Below are positions 11,071 through 21,215 of a stretch of 64,000 nucleotides of DNA, piece by piece. Each line of letters opens with the position of its first letter. Within the stretch, counting starts at the first letter, position 1. This DNA comes from Siphonodentalium dalli (lineage: Eukaryota > Mollusca > Scaphopoda > Gadilida > Siphonodentaliidae). The notes beneath the pieces were generated by a model. It ran no database searches and was not told the DNA's origin. It saw only the letters and a program-made list of their open reading frames with translations. The stretch spans positions 15,670,450 to 15,734,449 of the forward strand of contig CP136069.1 in assembly GCA_032622095.1 (NCBI GenBank), read 5' to 3'. The position numbers and the translations under genes are program-made.

Positions 11071-11374
11071 TGGGTCAATAAGCGAGATAATTGAGTCGCG
11101 GCCTTGTTGGATCAATCCAGCTCCTGCTCCACGGTGTGATACAGGTCAAAGTTCTGGAGGTGTGTTCCTTATATTAAACTTTGGAATATTCATGATTCAA
11201 TATATGGAGTTTTTGAATATTCATGAATTCCATATATGAAATCATGAATATTCAAAAGTGCCATATATCGAAAGCTCATCCAGAACTTTGACATGCAACA
11301 CTTGAACTGCGGACTGGAGCTGGATGAAACAAATATGGCGACGACTCAGTGATCTCGCTTATATTCCAACATCC
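11071..11374. mobile_element. 0.3-kb foldback (palindromic) element
   Basis: The two halves are reverse complements with moderate divergence. AATAAGCGAGAT (left) pairs with ATCTCGCTTAT (right); ATCCAGCTCC with GGAGCTGGAT; TCAAAGTTCTGGA with TCCAGAACTTTGA; and the centre holds GAATATTCATGA-type repeats in alternating orientation. No coding sequence. Nothing is recognised in 10723-11070. Confidence 0.65.
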
Positions 11375-11566
11375 AAAGAGGGGTGAAAATTTGTAACATC
11401 TTGGGGGAGGTCCTTATCAGTATGACTTTCTTGTATGCTAATATAACCATTTCCGTTGGGCAGATGCGCGACACTACAGGGGGTTAAATTCACCAAATCT
11501 GAAGGTCAGCTGCGCCCCTGTAGGGGTTGGTCGTTCACCAGTCTGTGGTATGAAGCTCGAATTGCT

Positions 11567-11829
11567 AAATGAATATACATTATTGAAAGTTCTCAAATAA
11601 CAAAATGACGCATATTGAAACCATTGTTATGCAAACAGAACTGTTACAGTGATTTTTCAACAAACATTTCTAATAGCGAAGTAAGTTAAAATAATTTAGT
11701 TTAGTTTCTCTATTGGACTAATTGGACATTGATCAACAATAACTCTAACTGTAACAGTAATGTTTACATAACAATGGTTTCAGTCTGAGAAATCGTGTCA
11801 TTGGAGAGCGATTGCTAATGAAAATAAGC
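11567..11829. mobile_element. MITE with TTGAAACCATTGTTATG inverted ends, copy A
   Basis: The left inner terminus, TTGAAACCATTGTTATGCAA through ACTGTTACAGT (11615-11650), pairs with the right ACTGTAACAGTAATGTTTAC through CAATGGTTTCA (11748-11783). Homology continues outward to ATGAATATACATTATTG at the left and GCTAATGAAAATAAG at the right. Related copies lie at 27105-27400 and 45751-46076. The right half of this copy has been amplified in the adjoining satellite. Confidence 0.65.
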
Positions 11830-12790
11830 ACATTGTAGATAGTGCATAGTGACCATTGTAGATAGTGCATAGTGACCATTGTAGATAGTGCATAGTGACC
11901 ATTGTAGATAGCGCATAGTGAACAGTGTAGATAGCGCATAGTGAACATTGTAGATAGCGCATAGTGAACTAATTGGACATTGATCAACAATAACTCTAAT
12001 TGTAACAGTAATGTTTACATAACAATGGTTTCAATCTGAGAAATCGTGTCATTGGAGAGCGATTGATAATGAAAATAAGCACATTGTAGATAGTGCATAG
12101 TGACCAATGTAGATAGTGCATAGTGACCATTGTAGATAGTGCATAGTGAACATTGTATATAGCGCATAGTGAACATTGTAGGTAGCGCATAGTGAACATT
12201 GTATATAGCGCATAGTGAACATTATAGATAGTGCATAGTGAACATTGTAGATAGTACATAGTGAACATTGTAGATAGTGCATAGTGAACATTGTAGATAG
12301 CTCATAGTGAACATTGTAGGTAGTGCATAGTGAACATTGTAGATAGCTCATAGTGAACAGTGTAGATAGCGAATAGTGAACATTGTAGATAGCGCATAGT
12401 GAACTAATTGGACATTGATCAACAATAACTGTAACTGTAACAGTAATGTTTACATAACAATGGTTTCAATCTGAGAAATCGTGTCATTGGAGACCGATTG
12501 ATAATGAAAATAAGCACATTGTAGATAGTGAACAGTGACCATTGTAGATAGTGCATAGTGACCATTGTAGATAGTGCATAGTGAACATTGTAGATAGCGC
12601 ATAGTGAACATGGTAGGTAGCGCATAGTTAACATTGTATATAGCGCATAGTGAACATTGTAGATATAGTACATAGTGAACATTATAGGTAGTGCATAGTG
12701 AACATTGTAGATAGCTCATAGTGAACATTGTAGATAGCGGATAGTGAACATTGTAGATAGCGCATAGTGAACATTGTAGATAGTGCATAG
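11830..12790. repeat. 23-bp satellite arranged in three higher-order blocks
   Basis: The 23-bp unit CATAGTGACCATTGTAGATAGTG (20-base core CATAGTGACCATTGTAGATA) and its variants is repeated about 30 times. The array is punctuated by two further copies (starting 11969 and 12404) of a segment of about 115 bp that begins CTAATTGGACATTGATCAAC and contains the right end of the MITE at 11567-11829. So the higher-order unit is MITE right end plus a 23-bp array. Because 3 x 23 = 69, minus-strand open frames are long but carry no meaning. Confidence 0.9.
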
Positions 12791-13222
12791 AGAAAATCTC
12801 ACTGCGAATGTTTATCCATGAATTTACTGTATACAGTAATAATAATCGCTGCCGTTATTAACATGCAATTTTTTGGCCTCACATGAATTTACAACTACGA
12901 ATAGCTAAATGTACTCGTAACTATGTCTATGAGTTGCAAAACCACCCGCATGCCTAAAAACAAATAGAAGGAAAAATAGTATCGTCAGGTTTATTTTCTT
13001 GACTTGGCACACCAGATGATACAACACATGTATATAACAGAAAAGAATAAGCACATTACTGTGGGTATATATTGGAAGGGATAAATATGCCTGGCAGCAA
13101 TTTTATTTAAAATTTGGTTATTAAACTGGCCCGTATACACAAGGGTGCCGCCAAACCCAAAATTTCTATATAAATAATGCAGACTGATGAGCACAGTTTT
13201 ACTACAATCAGATATCAATAAA
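12791..13222. other. No supported gene
   Basis: A minus-strand open frame (12991-13218) ends in a hydrophobic stretch, IPTVMCLFFSVIYMCCIIW, but has no splice or start evidence and is read here as chance. Confidence 0.35.
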
Positions 13223-13662
13223 TGTGACCCGCCATATCAAATCCAGTCGGGATTTTTTTACCCTGTGCCAATGCATTCTCTTATATATAGGTCGCCTCGC
13301 ATATATAAGAGAATGCATTGGCCTAACAATTTTTTATCATTTTTTTTTAAATAAATGTTTCTTACAATTTTTAGGACATAAAATAAAAAAACATCCATTA
13401 CCCTACAGGGAGCCCCACACATATATAGAAGCATATAGAAGAGTGTCGTCTGCTTGTGTTTGTTTGGGGCTCTGTATGGGTGAAATTATAAAATTGTTAA
13501 AGGATACAAGACAAAATTATTAAAATTGTAAAAAATTGTTAGGCCAATGTATTCTCTTATATATGCGAGGCGACCTATGGTCGACTCGCGTATATAAGAG
13601 AATGCATTGGCACAGGGTAAAAAAATCCCGACTTACGACTGGATTTGATATGGCGGGTCACA
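13223..13662. mobile_element. MITE carrying two core palindromes, distinct ends
   Basis: Long inverted ends, TGACCCGCCATATCAAATCC onwards at the left and the complement at 13630-13660, enclose the same module seen in the piggyBac-like MITEs: palindrome (13267-13322, centre partly deleted), AT-rich linker, inverted palindrome (13543-13611). The shared block is bounded by TTTTTTA-CCCTGTGCC and GGCACAGGG-TAAAAAA. The outer ends are unrelated to the TTAA-flanked family. Confidence 0.65.
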
Positions 13663-13869
13663 AATGTGATTTTTGTTTTGTTTCGGTTATTGCGTTTGTT
13701 AACATTTTTCACAGTGTCAATACAATTAGTACGGGCGGATGTCTGGACAAGATGTGGGCGGGTTTGCACGCAGCGTCCATTCCATTGAAATGTCAGAGTA
13801 ATTCGGCACTACTTTCCAGTTCACTGTTCAGCTTCGACTCAACTCAGTGAGTCAGTTAGTCGATTCGCT

Positions 13870-14720
13870 GTACTATATATTCACAGCGGAAGCGTGTAAT
13901 GTTTCATCATGGCTGCGTACGTTTCTTGTCCTGATAGCTGACATTAGTGGGAATATGATCGACGTGTCTGAGCACTGACCTGCATCCGCTGTAAACACTT
14001 TACTTACCAAAACTGTATCACGAGCAACCGAGCACTGACCGGCATCCGCTGTAATCACTTTTCTTACCAAAACTGTATCACGAGCAACCGAGTACTGACC
14101 GGCATCCGCTGTAATCACTTTTCTTACCAAAACTGTATCACGAGCAACCGAGTAATGACCGGCATCCGCTGTAATCACTTTTCTTACCAAAACTGTATCA
14201 CGAGCAACCGAGTACTGACCGGCATCCGCTGTAATCACTTTTCTTACCAAAACTGTATCACGAGCAACCGAGTAATGACCGGCATCCGCTGTAATCACTT
14301 TTCTTACCAAAACTGTATCACGAGCAACCGAGCACTGACCGGCATCCGCTGTAACCACTTTACTTACCAATACTATATCACGAGCAACCGAGCACTGACC
14401 GGTATCCGCTGTAACCACTTTACTTACCAAAACTATATCACGAGCAACCGAGTAATGGCAAATTCACTGACTTGCTTCAAAGTGAAGACATACGACTTTG
14501 AAACATCTTGCTATATTCACGAAATTAGGATTGACTAAACTGTTGATGCCGGCGGCGACGAGGACGACGACGAATGACACTTACGGACAACGACCTCCAA
14601 CCACCAAACGCAACGGCCACACTAACATTGTGTACATAGCTCTGTATATACGTTTCTCACTCTGTATTGTATTGCATACATATTCTTATTGAGTGAAATA
14701 AAGCAATTCAATTCACATAT
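13870..14720 (+). other. LTR-like segment holding a 60-bp array
   Basis: A TATA-like TACTATATATTCACAG (near 13872) and a distal AATAAAGCAATTCAATTC (near 14697) frame the block, and TGTGTACATAGCTCTGTATA occurs near 14629. This layout is compatible with a retroelement LTR or a short retroposon, but no TG...CA ends with a target duplication could be fixed. The classification is uncertain. Confidence 0.25.
13964..14457. repeat. Minisatellite, 60-bp unit, 8 nearly identical copies
   Basis: The unit (GCATCCGCTGTAATCACTTT, then TCTTACCAAAACTGTATCAC, then GAGCAACCGAGTACTGACCG) repeats at exact 60-bp steps starting at 13981, 14041, 14101, 14161, 14221, 14281, 14341 and 14401. Outer copies are slightly diverged and the middle copies nearly identical, as expected from recent unequal exchange. 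As 60 is a multiple of three, frames on both strands stay open; no signal peptide or start supports a real 20-residue-repeat protein. It is not a CRISPR array because there are no variable spacers. Confidence 0.95.
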
Positions 14721-15721
14721 ATTTTACTCATTGTTTTGCTTGGAAATTCACCTTGCATTCTTTCTTGAATATTTCCTACTTTTTATTGTACGCTGTGCCA
14801 GTAAATCGTTCGAATCTCTAGCTGTCACCAAGCAATAAAGTATGTTGGGGGGGGGGGGGGCATAACAAAACATCGGGCAACTTAAAGATACGGGCGGTGT
14901 TGGCGGTGGGTATGCTGTTAAAATATTCACCTCCTTAAAAAACCGCCATAAACAGAAAGAATAGTAAAAATATATATTTGTTCTTACAACAATCAGAAAT
15001 ATGGCATAAACAGTATGTTATTGTCAATTTTTTTCATTTGTTATGTAAACAAAAGAAAAAACGTTACGTTTCCTGGCTTTTGTTTAGATCCGGATATTGT
15101 AAACATAAAGAGCGTTATTTGTTACTGTTTCCTGATATGGAAATAATAAAGAGCGTTTATATCATTTGTGTGTGATTAACCAATAGAATTGCGCTGTGTT
15201 ATGTAAACAGAAACACAACTTCTGCAATACACTATTTACGCGCTGAATATGTTTGGCATATCAACAAAACTATATATATATTAATATTCCTTCTGTTGAT
15301 GGCGATTTGAACAAATATGAATATTCTTCAACGAACACCGCTCGTGTTTTCAAATTTCAACAGCTAAATGGGGTATGTTATTGTATTGTTTTTGCATGCA
15401 GGTTATGGGGTTATATACGTACGCATGAATGCCGTTGAAAAGTAGATCATGCCACGAATCTCTACTCTGATCAAACGTTTATTAGTTAATGATGCATGGC
15501 GATGTTTCATTGTGTATGGCTCAACCATTTAAAGTAGGTCATACGTGTAGGGTACATCAGATAAACGGCATATAAATATATCAAATATGCATCACGCTAG
15601 GTTCGTTTATGTTATTTTAATCTCTGACATTTCTCCACACGATAAAGGTACAAAACAACACAAATCTAACTACCATTTAATAATTTATAACCGTTTGTCA
15701 ATAATGGTAACGGCCACTCGC

Positions 15722-15830
15722 GGAGCTCCGTGGTCCAGTGGTTGGCGCGTCGGACTTGTCCTCGTTATAGGAGTTCGTAGTTGGTCAAAAGTGAGTTTCA
15801 TACAGCAGTGGCTTGGCCGTATTCATCACC
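15722..15830 (+). mobile_element. tRNA-like SINE fragment
   Basis: CTCCGTGGTCCAGTGGTTGG, GCGCGTCGGACT and GGAGTTCGTAG line up as a tRNA-like head with an internal A box (TGGTCCAGTGGTTGG) and a degenerate B box (GAGTTCGTAG in place of GGTTCGANNCC). The stem pairs of a functional tRNA are not kept, so a SINE-derived fragment fits better than a tRNA gene. It sits in the loop of the 14841-17407 foldback element. Confidence 0.5.
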
Positions 15831-16209
15831 GTGTATTGCACGCTATTCAAATTTCGCGCAAGGTCGCTCGGACTGTGTCTGTTTCGTACCACCCATGCGT
15901 TGAAAAGAGTAGCTGATTATGGGCAGTGAAAGTTTTTTTTAGTATGCTACTCACATTTTTTATAATTTGTTCTTACATCCTGTCACAATTTTTATCATTT
16001 TTTCTTACATTCTGTATCAATTTTTATCGTTTTGTCTTATATTCTTTAACAGTTTTTGTATTAATTTGTACTTACATTCTGTATCAATTTTTTTAATCGT
16101 TTGTCATTTTTTGTCATTATTTCCTGCATTCTTTGACAATTTTTTATCATTTGTTTACATTTTTTCTTACATTTTTAAACAATTATAAAAAATAATTTAA
16201 AATTTGTTA

Positions 16210-16773
16210 GGTCACTGCATTCTGTTATATATACGAGGCGACTTATGGTCGACTCGCATATTTAAGAGAATGCATTGGCACAGGGTTTTCGCAAAATTTC
16301 AGAAAGGTCGTCATGAAAGGGTCAATATATTATTTTACACAGTAGTGAAAACCTAACCGGGGACGTGGATTTTGTTTCTTTATGAGAGATAATTATCAAA
16401 ACATAAAATGTCCAGTTCTTCTCATATGAACCACACTGAAATGATCATGTCTTAGAAATTCCATTTGCAACCGTATTGGTTAGGAATGTTCCATTGGTAC
16501 ACCATCGAGCATTTGAGCTGTTGCAAATATCCAACCTTACAATTTAAGCCCTGGTTATTTTTTAGTTCCAAAAAATCGCCCCAAAATTGCCCCAAAAAAG
16601 AGGGGGGTCAAACATTATTTTCCAAGGTTCGATTTTCACTAATGTGTAAAATAATATTTTGACCCCTTCATGAATGGATCTTTCTGAAATTTGGAGAAAA
16701 CCCACTGCCAATGCATTCTCTTATATATGCGAGTCGACCATATATCGCCTCGCATATATAAGAGAATGCAGTG
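16210..16773. repeat. Nested inverted repeat with core palindromes facing outward
   Basis: Core palindromes at 16210-16279 and 16707-16773 flank inner inverted arms of about 80 bp (16280-16360 and 16622-16706; AAATTTCAGAAAGGTCGTCA against CTTTCTGAAATTT; ATATTATTTTACACA against TGTGTAAAATAATAT). The order is linker, palindrome, inner arm, centre, inner arm, palindrome, linker. That is inside out relative to the 13223-13662 element. Confidence 0.75.
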
Positions 16774-17407
16774 GACTCAAAACAATTTAATTATTTTTTA
16801 TAATTGCTTAAAAATGTAAGAAAAGATGAAAAAAAAATTGTTAAAGGCACGGGCGGCGTTCGTTGCAGAAGTATTTATATTTGTTCAAATCGCCACCAAC
16901 AGAAGGAACACCATAATATATACAGTTCCGTTCATATGCCAAACATAATCAGCGCGTAAACAGTATATTGTCGTCAATACGTAACATGGTGTACGTAAAC
17001 AAGGGCCTGCTCGTGTTACAGAAGTTGTGTTTCTGTTTAAATAACACAGCGCAATTTTATTGGCTAATCACACAAAATTGGTATAACGCTCTTTATTATT
17101 TCCATATCAGGAAAACAGTAACAAATAACGCACTTTATGTTTACCATATCCGGATCTAAACAAAAGCCAGGTAACGTAACGTTTTTTGCTTTTGTTTACA
17201 TAACAAAGTGGAAACAATTGACAATAACACACTTTTTATGCCAAATTTCTGATTGTTGTAAGAACAAGGTATGTCTATATCTTACTATTCCTTCTGTTTA
17301 TAGTGGTTTTTGACGGAGGTGAATATTTTAACAGCATACTCACCACCAACGCCGCCTGTATTTTAATCGCCGCCTGTATCTTTAATCGCCGATATACACC
17401 AAACATA

Positions 17408-17837
17408 TATATATATAGTCATGTGTCATCAAGATGGCTACAATATTATGACTATAGCATTATATAGTGTTATTGACCACGCCAATTCATGGCTCGTGGG
17501 CACCGGATATGCGTAGTCATGTCCAACCCAAGCTCTATTAATTAAACACCGTCATCCGTCCACATTGAATTATTACACAGAACACGGTCACTATATTACT
17601 TAAACGGGCATGGTCCATTTCAACCTCCAAACTATCCCTGCAAACGAATTATGAAAGAATGGATAATTTAGGCTATGCTTAATATATATGTAATCTTAAA
17701 GATGCGTTATCCAATGAACGCTCCTAAATTACTATTTCTTTGGCTTCGGGTTTTAAAAATATTTGATTCGATATGAGGAGCCCATCCATCAAAACTCAGA
17801 GTGATCACATATCGAATTTAGAAGTTTTTTTTTATTT
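17408..17837. other. No gene recognised
   Basis: Unique-looking sequence. A motif GATCACTCTGAGTTTTGATG (complement of 17780-17805) is shared with 28385-28405, so a dispersed repeat may touch both places. Confidence 0.3.
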
Positions 17838-18268
17838 TGTGACATAACTACACATGCCCCATTATATTCCCATAACTTGATTCAAGGATATATATACCCC
17901 AAACTCGAATATCCGTGTTCGGTTCCTTAAGGAAAGAAACCTCACACGTATTACACCCTAACAACACATACACACAGTGAAGAAGGCTCCCCAAATATGG
18001 TCATAGGAAATGACCATAACAGCGGGACCAATCCCGATGTGTATTACCAAACACCTCATTATGTATTCACCCAAATGGTATATAAGTAAATACAATTCCC
18101 CAAGATATCATGCTTTCCCTATTCCACTTCCGAGCCTATAATACGTAGAGGCTCGACTATTCTAACACTAGCATCATCGATTGTCACATTTGTATACAGT
18201 GCTTGTATCTTATTCACGACGTAATAAAGACTTGTACCTATATATATATGTGTGTCCATTACCTCACA
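17838..18268 (+). mobile_element. Solo LTR
   Basis: A 431-bp block starts TGTGACATAA and ends ACCTCACA, so it has the TG...CA ends and short inverted TGTGA/TCACA termini of a retroviral-type LTR. It is flanked by a 4-bp duplication ATTT (17834-17837 and 18269-18272). Inside are a TATA-like GGTATATAAGTAAAT near 18077 and AATAAAGACTTG near 18225, in the right order and spacing for promoter and polyadenylation signals of a plus-strand LTR. No internal coding region or second LTR is nearby, which is the expected product of LTR-LTR recombination. Superfamily (gypsy or BEL) is not determined. Confidence 0.6.
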
Positions 18269-18466
18269 ATTTCTCGACATGTGCAATTATATGTGGCCCA
18301 GAAACACGTGGTCGTGATCATGATATCGGACAAAATTGCGGATGAAGATGGATAACTCGCCGTATCTTTAACGTTATTCAACTACGACCGCATGGCAACG
18401 TCAATCGGCTGATCGATACCCAAACTTACCCACTGATATGTGCAGGTAACGAGTCGAAACGTGATG

Positions 18467-18557
18467 TGACATGCGCTTAGCATGTGATATAGTCAGCAAT
18501 CTGCAACTGATGATCAGTTGCAGATTGCTGACTATATGCAATGCTAAGCGCGTGTCA
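18467..18557. repeat. 91-bp imperfect palindrome
   Basis: Arms TGACATGCGCTTAGCAT and ATGCTAAGCGCGTGTCA continue into AGTCAGCAATCTGCAACTGA and its complement around a TGA loop (18511-18513). The central 2 x 27 nt are perfect. It could be a very short foldback MITE or a cruciform-prone site. No coding. Confidence 0.85.
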
Positions 18558-20597
18558 GTTACTGATGATGGTCTTATCAAGACATTTTAGCATCTTTTTA
18601 ACTCATTGGGAGTAATTTTCAAAAACTTACAAATTCTACCTTTGGCATCAAATTAATCTTGTTTTGTGGGCTACGTTCGAATATTATTTTCAAAATTCTA
18701 ATAAACCGCTCCAGGGTCCAGCTTCCACCTCAAACTTCATGTCATAAGAACGAGGGGCAATTTGTCTGCGAGAAATTGTGACCTTGGTCATCATCACATT
18801 TAGCCTAGAATCTTATTTAATATGCCTAGCAGACAACCTCCCCTTTCTTTTTACATCCATACATTTGTGCACCACCTTCATTATGTTTGGAAATTATATG
18901 ACAGATAGGTTGTAAGCCAGTATTTCTGTCACTCTACTTATGTTGACATACGGAAAGGCCGTAAGGTCCGTCAGCCAGTGCTCCATTTTGACTGTTCATT
19001 GTCATTCCGGAGGGCTAGGTGTGATTTTCGCTGACCCAGTCAGATATGTTACCTTGTCAGGCACCCACTTACCTGTATTGGTTAACATATACAACTACGA
19101 CCGCATTTCCCGGTACTTGCAAACTTCATCCTGATGGGTTTTTTTCTAATTATTTACAAACACTCAGACTGTTCTATTGTTCAGCAGCCTAAATAATACC
19201 ATTTTGATTGGTGAATATATATATGTTGCAATAATGAGGCGCTTTACTTTGCTTTATATTGAACTGATGTCCTTAGTCTATTCCAGTATGTTTTGTACCG
19301 TTGGCTAACATGGACAATAACATCAGTTTTCAGGGATTAATTTATAACTAACTCGATCAATATTTAGCAACAAAATATATAATATAAAAACTTAGATATA
19401 CCATAGCCTGTTAATATATAATGAACATGATCTCATTTATCCTGGTATAACTAGATATGATCCCACCTGGAGTGATTCAATTGATGCAGATTGATGCATA
19501 AGCTCAATATTCAATGCCTTATGCCATTTGTGATCAAATCGTTTGCATAGCAGAATAGAATCTACGTAATTATGCACCCATACTATATCAAAATAAGGGT
19601 GGCCAAATACATGCAGATGTACAAGATATACATATTCTATTCCTCTTGGAAATTATACTTAAAAAAACACAAGATAGAACTATCACATTGGCGGGCACCA
19701 TGTGTTTTATGACAATAATTGTTACTATATATCGCACGAAATTATCAAAGGTGTACTATTCTATTTGAATAAAAAAGACATGCAGGTATATGCTGAAAAA
19801 TATCATATTTGCTGCACGGTTAACATGAAAATAACTTTATAGCTTTTACCTCTGTGTATGAATTTGTTTTGTAGACCCCCACCCGCCCCTGAGGAATCGG
19901 GCTATTTTTCTGCAGCTAAAAACTTAATACGAAAATGATGTTACGTATATGCAAATTTTTTGTGAATAGTCAGCTTTGTGAAGTAATCAAACCAGTCGTC
20001 CATATGTAACACAAACTACACTGGCTGATGTGTCCCCCATATACTTATTTTGATATTTGTCCTACGTCCCTCGAAATCCTGTACAGCTACACGAAGCCTG
20101 GCTTTTGTTACATCCTGGTCGGGATCCGGGTATGAGAACAGGTCGATAAAAATAATATACGTCCACTATTTATAAACGACCTTTATTTACCCGAGATAAT
20201 TGCACAATAAAGAGCGTTCCATATTAATATATTACTGATATGGTAAAATAAAGAGTATTTGTCTAACTTGAAAACGAAAATGAAAACATCCAGAAACTGA
20301 TATGCAAGTTTTTTCTCAAAGTAGGCATATATAAAGGTGGAAATTGTGTTTATTTGTCGCCCAATTTCATCAATCTGGCCTGCCGTGAACATAATTTGTG
20401 TTAACACAAATATGAGTCATGTACGTTCAGGAAAGTTACCGGAGAAGAACATTGCAGAAATGGAATTAATGTATACCCGTGTTGGCTTTCTGTTCTATGT
20501 CAATACCTTCAATTTGATACATGGTTTTATTTCTCAGTTGTACAGAAAGCTTGTTGTTCAGACTGTCCATTCAGTAGTTTGTTTAAAAGTTGGTTTC
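18558..20597. other. No gene recognised
   Basis: AT-rich sequence without a supportable exon. Around 20085-20290 there is weak similarity to the arms of the 14841-17407 foldback element (CCTGGCTTTTGTTACATCC, AATAAAGAGCGTTCC, TACTGATATGG), read as an old solo arm. Confidence 0.35.
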
Positions 20598-20739
20598 AGA
20601 ACAGCCAATACGCACACGATTGGATAGCAAACGATACTTAATCGGGATTCACAATTAGATAGTGATTGCTATCATTCACAGTAAATCTGAGCCACGCCAG
20701 GTTAGGATTGGTGTTAGGATTATTGACGAAATAACGGAG

Positions 20740-20880
20740 ATATTTGAAGAAGCGTTTTAAAGGGCATTTCCCAAAACTCAACCATGCCTACCCATCCATC
20801 CGCCCACCAATAAGATACTTTGACGTATGTCGGACCAAAGTTGATAACCTCTGGTGTTGTAGATTCGTTCATACAAATAT
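20740..20880 (-). pseudogene. FN3-like exon fragment inside a MITE (weak)
   Basis: After a candidate acceptor (GCGGAATAACAG, AG at 20882-20881) the minus strand reads in phase 1 through TTPEVINFGPTYVKVSYWW, which has the strand A-B pattern of a fibronectin III domain (Pro, alternating hydrophobics, S-Y-W). It then loses the expected C-E strand pattern and stops. The phase and the opening resemble the clear FN3 exon at 46200-46463. It lies between the inverted ends of the 20598-21215 MITE, so it may be a captured exon piece or chance. Confidence 0.2.
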
Positions 20881-21000
20881 CTGTTATTCCGCCGAAGAAC
20901 GTTTTATATAGACTTATCACCCTTCCGATTAACTCAAATACTCATTTCGAAACATAATCCAAGCATCGCGGGGCACATGTTACTGCGATTGAATATCAAT

Positions 21001-21190
21001 CGCTAACTAATCGTGAACCCCGATTATGTATGTTTCGCTATCTAATCGTGAACCCCGATTATGTACGTTTCGCTATATAATCGTGAACCCCGATTATGTA
21101 CGTTTCGCTATCTAATCGTGAACCCCGATTATGTATGTTTCGCTATCTAATCGTGAACCCCGATTATAATATGTTTCGCTATCTAATCGT
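21001..21190. repeat. Minisatellite, 35-bp unit, 6 copies
   Basis: CGCTATCTAATCGTGAACCC followed by CGATTATGTACGTTT repeats at 21001, 21036, 21071, 21106, 21141 and 21177 (the last copy partial). The unit contains the dyad ATCG-TGAACCC-CGAT. It equals the terminal repeat of the surrounding MITE. Confidence 0.95.
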
Positions 21191-21215
21191 GTACGTATTA
21201 GGTGCTTTCGACAGA

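Larger units (their letters stand above)
14841..17407. mobile_element. 2.6-kb composite foldback element
   Basis: The outer arms, about 14841-15350 and 16852-17407, are diverged reverse complements. GGTATGCTGTTAAAATATTC at the left pairs with GAATATTTTAACAGCATACT at the right; CCTGGCTTTTGTTTAGATCC pairs with GGATCTAAACAAAAGCCAGG; ATGGCGATTTGAACAAATAT pairs with ATTTGTTCAAATCGCCACC. The left end begins TATGTTGG before a poly-G run; the right end finishes CCAAACATA. Between the arms lie a tRNA-like SINE piece, an AT-rich decayed linker (15950-16200) and a second inverted repeat built on the core palindromes (16210-16773). A shorter relative of the arm sequence lies at about 20085-20290. No transposase is seen. 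Confidence 0.7.
20598..21215. mobile_element. MITE with tandemly amplified terminal repeat
   Basis: The left end (CCAATACGCACACGATTGG, ATAGCAAACGATACTTAATC, GGGATTCACAATTAGATAG) is the reverse complement of the right end (CTATCTAATCGTGAACCCCG, then CTATCTAATCGTGTACGTAT). The right terminus is present as six tandem 35-bp copies while the left has about one. The interior contains an FN3-like minus-strand frame. Exact ends and target duplication are not fixed. Confidence 0.6.

Noticed and set aside
11745-12788. Several minus-strand frames rich in Y, L and C
   Set aside because: They arise from the 23-bp satellite and MITE copies and change frame with each unit.
13964-14457. CRISPR array
   Set aside because: There are no variable spacers between repeats, and the sequence is a eukaryotic nuclear region. 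The same applies to the 35-bp array at 21001-21190.
13873-14538. Long open frames on both strands through the 60-bp array
   Set aside because: The period is a multiple of three, so any stop-free unit stays open on either strand. No start, signal peptide or splice site supports a protein.
15722-15800. A functional tRNA gene
   Set aside because: The A box is good but the B box is degenerate and acceptor and anticodon stems do not pair, so a SINE fragment fits better.
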